Shown in pieces: positions 8,588 to 14,596 of a stretch of DNA of 64,000 nt. Numbering within the stretch: the first letter of the stretch is position 1; each line of letters opens with the position of its first letter. The position numbers were made by a program, and so were the translations under genes. The notes under the pieces are model-generated. The model made no database searches, was not told the DNA's origin, and saw nothing but the letters and a program-made list of their open reading frames with translations. Source of the DNA: JBFMCC01 sp037445635 (GTDB lineage Bacteria; Chloroflexota; Anaerolineae; Anaerolineales; Villigracilaceae). The stretch is from assembly GCA_037445635.1 (NCBI GenBank), contig JBBIKC010000001.1, positions 1 to 64,000 on the forward strand, in the 5' to 3' direction.

Positions 8588-8618
8588 GGGCTCTAAAAGC
8601 GCAATGCCTTTAGAGCCC
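8588..8618 (-). terminator. Rho-independent terminator of the YwaF-like gene
   Basis: A perfect 10-bp stem (GGGCTCTAAA at 8588-8597 with its complement at 8609-8618) and 11-base loop lies 8 bases past the stop of the minus-strand gene at 8626-9363. On that strand it is followed by ATTTTTG. Confidence 0.85.
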
Positions 8619-8625
8619 TTTGGCC

Positions 8626-9363
8626 TCAGGTTATGACTGGCTGGCGTTTGGCGCGCCAGTCTTTGATCAGGAAAGGAATGTAAAGTGGAAAGAGTATTGC
8701 CAGACCGATAACTTCGAGTTCCAGAATGTACCAGGGCCAGGGAGCCAGCACGTCGAGCAGGGTGGGGAATTCGGGCTTGTGGGCAATGAACAGATAATTA
8801 CTGCCGATTGCCAGATTGAGGAAGAAGACGAAGATCATGTAAAGGTTGGTCCAAATGACCACGCGCTTGAAGGACTGGAGCGTCGGGCGGAAGCCCTCGA
8901 CCACGGTCATGTAGATTGGGATCAGCACGAGCAGTCCGTGCGCGAAGAAGGTCTGCACGGCGCGATAGTGAGGGAAGCCATATTGGTTGGCGTCGGGTGT
9001 GAGAAGCGCCTGTAATGCGCCGCCGATGCCGAGGAAATAAGCCAGTTCGTAGATGGCATAATTGCGCGTGAAAAGCATGTAGGCCGTCAGCCAGACGAAC
9101 ACACTGCACAGGTGAAGAGGGAGCATGGTCTGGACGGTCCATACGCCCCAGTACACCGCCCAGATGTGGTAACTCAACTCGGAGAGGACGAGCACTGTTC
9201 CCACTACATAGCGGAAAGTCTTTTGTCCGCGTTCTCCCAAAACGTTTCGAAGGTACGGTATCGCAAGCCCCGCGCCGGCGATGATTCCCAGCGCGATCAG
9301 ATGGGCTGTGCCGAACAATTCGAATGGCGCGCCGTTGTAATTGTAGGCGAAGTACTCTCCCAT
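8626..9363 (-). CDS. YwaF/TIGR02206-family integral membrane protein
   Basis: A 245-residue polytopic membrane protein with six to seven hydrophobic segments. The N-terminus FELFGTAHLIALGIIAG and the central MLPLHLCSVFVWLTAYML are characteristic of the YwaF (TIGR02206/TMEM164-like) family. The function of the family is not established; conserved His residues in the first and third helices hint at an enzyme acting on lipids, but this is speculation. It has its own terminator downstream (8588-8618) and stands alone between the esterase terminator and hppD. The ATG at 9363 is preceded by AAAGGAGAACAC, a good ribosome site. Confidence 0.85.
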   Translation of the reverse strand: MGEYFAYNYNGAPFELFGTAHLIALGIIAGAGLAIPYLRNVLGERGQKTFRYVVGTVLVLSELSYHIWAVYWGVWTVQTMLPLHLCSVFVWLTAYMLFTRNYAIYELAYFLGIGGALQALLTPDANQYGFPHYRAVQTFFAHGLLVLIPIYMTVVEGFRPTLQSFKRVVIWTNLYMIFVFFLNLAIGSNYLFIAHKPEFPTLLDVLAPWPWYILELEVIGLAILFPLYIPFLIKDWRAKRQPVIT

Positions 9364-9396
9364 GTGTTCTCCTTTGGCGAAGATGCCGCAAATTAA

Positions 9397-9419
9397 AACG
9401 CCGTCGCAGGGACGGCGTT
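9397..9419 (-). terminator. Terminator hairpin overlapping the esterase stop codon
   Basis: A 9-bp perfect stem (AACGCCGTC / GACGGCGTT) with a 5-base loop is followed on the minus strand by TTAATTT. Two bases of the stop codon (9418-9420) lie in the stem, so the last codons of the esterase help form the hairpin. Confidence 0.8.
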
Positions 9420-10326
9420 ACGGCCTGGGATGATTGACGAAGAACTCCCACATTAGTTCCGTGGCTGAAATGGTCTGAGTCGGTTCGTCACCGCCCGGCC
9501 AGGCAGGACCTTCACTGCCGGGCCAGGCATGTTTCCCGCCGATGATCGTGTACAGCTCCACAGATGTTCCTTGTGCGCAGGTGTACGTGTCGTGTTGAAT
9601 GTCCGCGAACGATTCCGTCTGCGGCGTCAAGGAGCATTGATTGGCGGCGAGCCAGAAATCAACCGATTCCCTTACCGATGCGAACAACACCCCCGCGACC
9701 GAATCGGAGCCATAGCCGCCGTCGTAGGGCAGGTGCGTGTCATCTGTTCCGTGGAAGTGAATGACCGAAACGGGCTGGCCGGGTTGACATCGTTTGTAGT
9801 TCAACGTCCCTGCCACGGGACCGATGGCGGCGAAGACGTCCGACGCTTCACATGCGAGACGATAGGACATGATTCCGCCATTCGAGAGCCCCGTCGCGTA
9901 GATACGCTTCGGATCAATGTTGTAACTGACTTGCAGATCCGCTACGAGAGCGCGGACGAAGGCCACGTCGTCAATGTTGTTCGTCATGGCGTAGCCGCAG
10001 CACGTGCCACCGTTCCATGTCAGGACTTTGTCTCCGAGGCGACCTGTCCCGTTGGGATACACGACGATGAAACCCTCTTCGTCGGCAAGTTGGTTGAAGC
10101 CGCTCACGCGCCATTGATTGACCGCATCACCTCCGCCGCCGTGGAAATTGAGCACAAGAGGGGCGGGCTGGCTTCCGTCATATGAGTTGGGCACGTGGAG
10201 AATATACGACCGCTCGAGCCCGTCCACGATCAGTGTGAGCGTTGGATCTGTGACCTGGGATAAGCTGCGCGTGCAGGCTGGCAAGATGAACGACAGGACG
10301 AAAAATATAAACGCAGCTCGTTTCAT
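9418..10326 (-). CDS. Secreted/lipid-anchored PHB depolymerase-like esterase (COG3509, LpqC-like)
   Basis: A 302-residue alpha/beta hydrolase. The signal peptide ends in a lipobox L-P-A-C (Cys18), so the protein is probably membrane-anchored outside the cytoplasm. VLNFHGGGGDA forms the oxyanion region, GLSNGG carries the nucleophile Ser, HGTDDTHLPYDGG carries the acid Asp, and GGKHAWPGS carries the catalytic His. These match the poly(3-hydroxybutyrate) depolymerase/feruloyl esterase group. A C-C pair in GGTCCGYA may form the disulfide seen in the family. The start overlaps the ybaK stop by 4 bases. The substrate is not certain; a plant cell-wall ester or a polyester are both possible. Confidence 0.88.
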   Translation of the reverse strand: MKRAAFIFFVLSFILPACTRSLSQVTDPTLTLIVDGLERSYILHVPNSYDGSQPAPLVLNFHGGGGDAVNQWRVSGFNQLADEEGFIVVYPNGTGRLGDKVLTWNGGTCCGYAMTNNIDDVAFVRALVADLQVSYNIDPKRIYATGLSNGGIMSYRLACEASDVFAAIGPVAGTLNYKRCQPGQPVSVIHFHGTDDTHLPYDGGYGSDSVAGVLFASVRESVDFWLAANQCSLTPQTESFADIQHDTYTCAQGTSVELYTIIGGKHAWPGSEGPAWPGGDEPTQTISATELMWEFFVNHPRP

Positions 10327-10799
10327 TTTACGCGCACCGCCTTCCCGCCCGTCATTTTTTGCAAATCAGCGGGAGTCAATTCGAAGATGGCATTGGGCGT
10401 CCCGGCTGCGGCCCAGATGGTGGCGTATTGCAGAAGATCCTCGTCAAGATATGTCTCCATCTTCTGCGCGTGGCCGAGAGGAGGCACGCCGCCGATGGCG
10501 AAACCTGTCACTGTGCGGACGAAATCCGCGTCGGCGCGGCCGATGGGTTCGCCCGCGTATTCGGCGATGCGTCTCTCGTTCACGCGGTTGGCGCCGCTGG
10601 TCAGCACGAGGATCGGCTTGCCCGTCGTCTGTCCTTTGAAAATCAACGACTTGGTGATCTGCCCGAGCGTACACCCCGCGCGGTCGGCGGCCTCCTGCGC
10701 GGTGCGTGTCGACTCGGCGTGCTCGATGACGGTGATTTGATAGCCTTGCTCGTTCAGCAAATCCTGGATTTTTTGGGCGGTGGGAGAGAGCAGATTCAT
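10323..10799 (-). CDS. YbaK/ProX-family aminoacyl-tRNA deacylase
   Basis: A 158-residue protein of the YbaK/EbsC family, which hydrolyses mischarged aminoacyl-tRNAs such as Cys-tRNAPro or Ala-tRNAPro. Diagnostic segments are the internal KSLIFKG with its catalytic-site lysine, GANRVNERR and the VTGFAIGGVPPLGH loop. The C-terminal WAAAGTPNAIFELTPADL is also typical. The ATG at 10799 follows a TAAACT box by only 7 bases, with no Shine-Dalgarno sequence in between, so the transcript may be leaderless. The downstream esterase gene overlaps by 4 bases, although a functional link between the two is not evident. Confidence 0.92.
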   Translation of the reverse strand: MNLLSPTAQKIQDLLNEQGYQITVIEHAESTRTAQEAADRAGCTLGQITKSLIFKGQTTGKPILVLTSGANRVNERRIAEYAGEPIGRADADFVRTVTGFAIGGVPPLGHAQKMETYLDEDLLQYATIWAAAGTPNAIFELTPADLQKMTGGKAVRVK

Positions 10800-10806
10800 G
10801 TGTCCA

Positions 10807-10812
10807 AGTTTA
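10807..10812 (-). promoter_or_regulatory. Extended -10 promoter for ybaK, probably leaderless
   Basis: On the minus strand TGCTAAACT (TAAACT at 10807-10812 with upstream TG) ends 7 bases before the ybaK ATG. No convincing -35 is seen, as expected for an extended -10 promoter. Confidence 0.45.
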
Positions 10813-10823
10813 GCATAACTTTG

Positions 10824-11384
10824 CTAGGCGTTTTTCTTGAATCTGTTCCTTGCCGCCATCGCCAACCCGACCAGCACGAGCAGAATGCTCGCGCCCGCGA
10901 ACAGCCACTTGATCATGGTGAAGAGCGTCGTCAACCACGCGATCACAACAGGTTGACTCGGCCAGACTGAAAGCATCATCACGATGCCGAGGTTTTCCAG
11001 CAGGTCGAACAGCCACGCGCCGACGGGCGTCGCGTTCCATTTCTGCATCCTGCTTTCGGGCTTGAAGCCGCGCTGGAACAACCACGAGATGAGCAGGCCG
11101 AAGAACAGGGTGTAGACAATCGGATAGATGATGTCCACGGTCAATTCGATGTTGCGATAGAAGGCGCGGCCGTACTCGCCGTAGGCTTCCACCATCCCGA
11201 AGATTTTCTCCGGGGTGGAGAAGAATTGCAGGTCGAGCGGCCCCGGCCCGCCCGAATCACCCTTCATCAGCGCCTCAGCCATCGGCAGGACAAAGCCCGC
11301 GATGAAACCGTCCACCACGAACAGGACGAGGATGAGCCAGCCTTTTGCCCACGCGTGGAATCTGCTCGAAATCTTCGCGATCAT
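10824..11384 (-). CDS. Hypothetical membrane protein with four predicted helices
   Basis: A 186-residue protein that I do not recognise. It has four hydrophobic segments (about residues 15-35, 85-105, 125-145 and 150-175), an internal soluble stretch between the first two with FSTPEKIFGMVEAYGEYGR, and a Lys/Arg-rich C-terminus (NRFKKNA). I chose the ATG at 11384 because GGAGGCAAC precedes it; the longer reading from 11450 adds 22 residues without a ribosome site. It is unlinked by overlap to its neighbours. A general role at the membrane is all that can be said. Confidence 0.75.
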   Translation of the reverse strand: MIAKISSRFHAWAKGWLILVLFVVDGFIAGFVLPMAEALMKGDSGGPGPLDLQFFSTPEKIFGMVEAYGEYGRAFYRNIELTVDIIYPIVYTLFFGLLISWLFQRGFKPESRMQKWNATPVGAWLFDLLENLGIVMMLSVWPSQPVVIAWLTTLFTMIKWLFAGASILLVLVGLAMAARNRFKKNA

Positions 11385-11482
11385 GTTGCCTCCGAATAAA
11401 GTCAGTTTCATTGGACAACCCTGCGCGGCGGGATGGGTTGCTTTCATCACAGCGCCTCGCGAAGTCTCAGCGTTCTAGTGGG

Positions 11483-11538
11483 GAGCGGAGGCTTTCGTGC
11501 CTCTTGAAGGCCGCAGATGAGATTCAAAATTTTGGGGA
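11483..11538. repeat. Diverged intergenic repeat, copy 2
   Basis: Aligns over about 55 bases with 3821-3876 (shared core CTTTCGTGC and GCCGCAGA). It occupies the 200-base gap between the NUDIX gene and the hypothetical membrane protein gene. No coding potential is seen in this gap. Confidence 0.45.
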
Positions 11539-11581
11539 CGCCGCGCTTCGTCTTCGCTGTGATTTGCTCAGCGCGCTGGTC

Positions 11582-12046
11582 TTATTTGATTAACGCCTCG
11601 GTCTTCCGCGCCAGCGTGTCAGCGATTCGGTCTTTGTGCTTGCCAAGCATGTCCAGCCCTTCGATCTCTGCCATCGTGAAATAACCGAACGCGGTCGTCT
11701 CATCGCTCAGGGATAATTCGCCGCCTGTGACCTCGGCCTCGAAGTGCAATGCCACGATTTGCACCTTCGTGCCGTCTCTGTAAATTACCAGTTGATGCGG
11801 ATTGCTGTACACGCCGACCAGCCGGGTCAGGCGGACGTGCAGCCCCGTCTCTTCAAAGACTTCGCGCGCGCAGGCCTCTTCCACCGATTCGCCAGGCTCC
11901 ATCCCGCCGCTGGGCAGACACCACTGGCCATTGTCGGCGCGGCGCGTGAGCAGGACCCGCCCTTCTGAATCGAAAATTGCGGCTGAGCATCCCAGCCGCA
12001 ATGCGCCTTCTTTTCCAATCCGTTCGCCGTACATGGTTTGGGTCAT
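11582..12046 (-). CDS. NUDIX hydrolase
   Basis: A 154-residue NUDIX-fold hydrolase. The complete Nudix box runs GGMEPGESVEEACAREVFEE followed by TGL, with the metal-binding REVFEE intact (residues about 47-69). The N-terminal LRLGCSAAIFDSEGRVLLTRR and WCLPSGG are typical of the ADP-ribose/nucleotide-pyrophosphatase branch. The substrate cannot be assigned from sequence. Its start overlaps the pirin stop by 4 bases, so the two genes are probably coupled. A small palindromic repeat lies directly upstream, inside the end of the pirin gene. Confidence 0.92.
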   Translation of the reverse strand: MTQTMYGERIGKEGALRLGCSAAIFDSEGRVLLTRRADNGQWCLPSGGMEPGESVEEACAREVFEETGLHVRLTRLVGVYSNPHQLVIYRDGTKVQIVALHFEAEVTGGELSLSDETTAFGYFTMAEIEGLDMLGKHKDRIADTLARKTEALIK

Positions 12047-12924
12047 TGGCCCTCACCCTGACCCTCTCCCGCGGGGAGAGGGGATATGAACGTCCCGTCC
12101 CGCAATTCCATCAACGTCTGCTGGATCTCCTCGACGGTGTTCATGACGAACGGCCCGTAGGGGACAATCGGCTCTTTGAACGGCGCGCCCGCGATCAGCA
12201 TGAAGCGGACGGATGAATCCGCCTCGGTCTGGACCTCGACCTGGTCGCCGTCACCGAATACGACCATGCGGACGGCTTCCACCGCCTGCCCTGCGAAGTT
12301 GCCGCGGCCCTCGAAGACGTAGGCCAGCGCGGTGTGTCCGCGCGGGACTGCGCAGACGAATCTCGAAGCGGGACCCAGGCTCACGTCCATGTAAAGAGGC
12401 GAGGCGGCGATCTCCGTCACGGGGCCGCGCGTCCCATTGAATTCGCCTGCCACGACGCGCACCGTCGCGCCGTCCTTCGTCACAGAGGGGATGGTCTCCG
12501 CGCTGACTTCCTGATAGCGCGGCTGTCCCATCTTCTGGGCGGCGGGCAGGTTGACCCAGAGTTGGAAGCCATAGATGGTTCCGCTGGGGCCGCGGCGCGG
12601 CATTTCCTCGTGCAGGATGCCGCGGCCGCTGGTCATCCACTGCACGTCGCCCGCGCCGATGAGGCCCGCGTTGCCGAGACTGTCGCGGTGATGCACCGAG
12701 CCTTCGAGCATGTAGGTGACGGTTTCGATGCCGCGGTGCGGATGCATGGGGAAGCCGCGGATGGGACCCTCGACGGGATCGTTGAAGGCGAAGTGATCGA
12801 AGAGCAGGAAGGGATCGTATTCGTTGGACTGGCGCGGGGCGATGGAACGCCGCAGTAAAACGCCCGCGCCTTCGATGACGAATTGTGGTTCGATAATTTG
12901 AGTAATAGGTCGTGAGTTAGTCAT
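12043..12924 (-). CDS. Pirin family protein
   Basis: A 293-residue bicupin of the pirin (YhaK-like) family, metal-binding proteins with quercetinase or regulatory roles. The N-terminal cupin has FPMHPHRGIETVTYMLEG with the His pair for metal binding, then GDVQWMTSGRGILHEEMP with the remaining His and Glu. A C-terminal cupin with FMLIAGAPFKEPIVPYGPFVMN follows; this ending is typical. The last 12-14 residues (SPLPAGEGQGEG) are not pirin sequence: they are translated from a dispersed palindromic repeat at 12049-12083. The gene overlaps the NUDIX start by 4 bases. Catalytic activity is unproven. Confidence 0.92.
   Translation of the reverse strand: MTNSRPITQIIEPQFVIEGAGVLLRRSIAPRQSNEYDPFLLFDHFAFNDPVEGPIRGFPMHPHRGIETVTYMLEGSVHHRDSLGNAGLIGAGDVQWMTSGRGILHEEMPRRGPSGTIYGFQLWVNLPAAQKMGQPRYQEVSAETIPSVTKDGATVRVVAGEFNGTRGPVTEIAASPLYMDVSLGPASRFVCAVPRGHTALAYVFEGRGNFAGQAVEAVRMVVFGDGDQVEVQTEADSSVRFMLIAGAPFKEPIVPYGPFVMNTVEEIQQTLMELRDGTFISPLPAGEGQGEGQ
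12049..12083. repeat. REP-like palindromic repeat extending the pirin reading frame
   Basis: The segment contains CCTCTCCC-GCG-GGGAGAGG, a perfect 8-bp stem with 3-base loop, preceded by CCCTCACCCTGA. Read on the minus strand it gives SPLPAGEGQGEG, on the plus strand PHPDPLPRGEG. I recognise both as translations of a repeat found in many bacterial genomes (established knowledge, not searched here). Confidence 0.75.
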
Positions 12925-12966
12925 GCCAGTAAGATGAGTTATAAAGTGGGAATTTTACTTCTTTGC

Positions 12967-13854
12967 TCACGGCGCTGGCACCTCGACGTAATTCCCAATC
13001 CGCACGGATTCGGCCAGCGCGTCGCAGAATTGCAGGTCGGGGAAGAATTCCGAGGAGGGCAGGGTGTCCAGTTGTGCCTGGACGGTGCTGTTGTACTCGG
13101 TTATGAACCTGCTTTGTTCTTTTGGGTCGGTCGGCAGGATCGGCCCATCACCCAGTACTGGAATATCCAATGGCACTGTGACCATCACGTAATAGCGGCC
13201 GTCCACGGTCAGACCGTTGAACTCGTAGATGAGGCTGTCGTGGTCGGCGGGGTAGGCGTTCTGTCCACGCATGACGACGGCGCGCAGTCCCTGCATCCCT
13301 TCGAATTGAAGTTTAACGGTGTTGGATTGAATCAGAATTGCCGCGCCCCACGTGGGAAAGTAACTCATCGGGTCGCCGTTGACGGCGTCCCACAGTTTGA
13401 GCATGATCTCTCTCCCACCGGGTACTTGACCCGCGAACGAAGCCACGGGATAGACTTCGACACAGCCGACCTCGCGGCACAGTCCTTGCGGGGCGAAGGC
13501 GAAGGTCGTGTGCCCGTCCACGTCACCCTGGCCGGCGGGCAGGCGGACGTAAACTGCCTCGGCCAGATACAAATCAAAACTCACGCCGTTGTATGAAATA
13601 TGCGGCCCCTCGAGGCGCGTGACGCCTGCGGTGGGGGCGGGCAATGGCGAGGTGGCGGTTGGGGACGGCGCGGGGGACGGGGCCAGGGTGGGAGTCGAGG
13701 TTGTGATTGGCGTCGAAGAAGGAACGAAGGTCGGAGAAGGAGATGGAATAGATTCGGAAGTTGGGGTTGACGGAGTGAGCGAGGTGCAGGCAAGCATCGC
13801 GGCCAGCAGGGCAAAGAGCGCAATCAGTCGTGACGGCTTCGAGAAGGCAGGCAT
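12967..13854 (-). CDS. Lipoprotein of unknown function, paralogue of the gene at 5639-6520
   Basis: A 295-residue lipoprotein with a lipobox M-L-A-C (Cys23), a Ser/Thr/Pro linker to about residue 75, and a globular domain. The domain includes VEVYPVASFAG and the block SLIYEFNGLTVDGRYYVMVTV, which aligns with the corresponding block of the lipoprotein in the homogentisate operon. Four Cys residues in the mature domain (GLCREVGC and one near QFCDAL) may form disulfides. A ribosome site AAAGGGAAATCC precedes the ATG at 13854, and a TATAAT lies 33 bases upstream of it. It appears to be monocistronic. Function is unknown. Confidence 0.82.
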   Translation of the reverse strand: MPAFSKPSRLIALFALLAAMLACTSLTPSTPTSESIPSPSPTFVPSSTPITTSTPTLAPSPAPSPTATSPLPAPTAGVTRLEGPHISYNGVSFDLYLAEAVYVRLPAGQGDVDGHTTFAFAPQGLCREVGCVEVYPVASFAGQVPGGREIMLKLWDAVNGDPMSYFPTWGAAILIQSNTVKLQFEGMQGLRAVVMRGQNAYPADHDSLIYEFNGLTVDGRYYVMVTVPLDIPVLGDGPILPTDPKEQSRFITEYNSTVQAQLDTLPSSEFFPDLQFCDALAESVRIGNYVEVPAP

Positions 13855-13886
13855 GGATTTCCCTTTCCACTTTTTCCTATGTCCTC

Positions 13887-13892
13887 ATTATA
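13887..13892 (-). promoter_or_regulatory. Candidate -10 box for the lipoprotein gene
   Basis: A perfect TATAAT on the minus strand overlaps the end of the upstream kinase-like gene and leaves a leader of about 27 bases that contains AAAGGGAA before the lipoprotein ATG. No good -35 is visible. Confidence 0.45.
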
Positions 13893-14481
13893 GTCCAAAC
13901 AGCCTCTCCCTAATCAGAGTGGTGCTTCTCGCGTAACTGATGTCTTCATCTGAGACGTCGAGCCGCAGGACGGATTCAGGAGGAAGCGTGGACAGCCATT
14001 CCGAGACGAAAGAATCCAACAAGTCCGCGTCCGCCTCGGACGCTATATTGATTCGGTTTCGAGAGGCCAGTCTCTGCTGGATGATTTGTCGCGAGGCGCT
14101 CAGGGCGACGACCAGGTCCGGTGGCGGGAGCAGGCTGCGGGTCCACGCGTGGAGGCGGCGGCACAGGTCGAACTCGGCCTCCGTCAACCAGCCGCGGGCG
14201 TGGAAGAGGCGCGTGAATCCGTAAAAGTCCAGGTCGAGGCCGCCGTCGGTCAGCGCGGGGCGCGGGTCGGCGCGCAGGATTTTCTCCTGTTCGGCGCGGT
14301 AAAGCAGGTAATCGAATTGATTGGCGAGTGCATAGTGTGGATCGTGCTTGAAGAGGGATTGGAACGGGCGCTCGGTGTGTTCTTCGAGGCCGACAGCGAA
14401 ATCATTTTGAGCGTTGAGTGCGCGCAGGAGCGTGGTCTTGCCCACGCCGCTCGGGCCGACGATGGCGATGAGTTTTCCCAT
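13888..14481 (-). CDS. Deoxynucleoside kinase-like P-loop protein
   Basis: A 197-residue P-loop protein with GPSGVGKTT at residues 9-17. The rest follows the deoxynucleoside kinase (dGK/dAK) plan: an early acidic EEHTERPF, an aromatic FDYLLYRAEQE helix, a central RLHAWTRSLLPPPDLVVALSAS where the family has LP-x-PDL-x-x-Y-L-x-A, and RLASRNR in the lid position. The family signature D/E-R-S after the central strand reads T-D-G-G here, so a key Arg is missing and the substrate may differ from a deoxynucleoside. The ATG at 14481 follows a TATAAT by six bases with no ribosome site, suggesting a leaderless mRNA. Confidence 0.75.
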   Translation of the reverse strand: MGKLIAIVGPSGVGKTTLLRALNAQNDFAVGLEEHTERPFQSLFKHDPHYALANQFDYLLYRAEQEKILRADPRPALTDGGLDLDFYGFTRLFHARGWLTEAEFDLCRRLHAWTRSLLPPPDLVVALSASRQIIQQRLASRNRINIASEADADLLDSFVSEWLSTLPPESVLRLDVSDEDISYARSTTLIRERLFGL

Positions 14482-14487
14482 GCGGGA

Positions 14488-14493
14488 ATTATA
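14488..14493 (-). promoter_or_regulatory. Candidate -10 box, probably leaderless
   Basis: A perfect TATAAT on the minus strand ends six bases before the ATG at 14481, so transcription would begin at or next to the start codon. No clear -35 is seen. Confidence 0.5.
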
Positions 14494-14513
14494 CAGGCTG
14501 GAGAAGAGATTTT

Positions 14514-14593
14514 TTCACTGCAGATGAACGCGGGTGAAGGCCGATTCCTGATGATCTCTCAACCCCGATTTATCTGTGTTCATCCGTGGTGTG
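14514..14593. repeat. Imperfect inverted repeat of a GATGAACRCRGRT unit
   Basis: The left arm (GATGAACGCGGGTGAA, from 14523) and the complement of the right arm (GATGAACACAGATAAA) match at most positions and are flanked by CAC on both sides. It fills the gap between the kinase-like gene and the sugar-dehydrogenase gene. The arm resembles a dispersed 'ATCTGTGTTCATC' repeat known from many genomes. Confidence 0.5.
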
Positions 14594-14596
14594 ATC

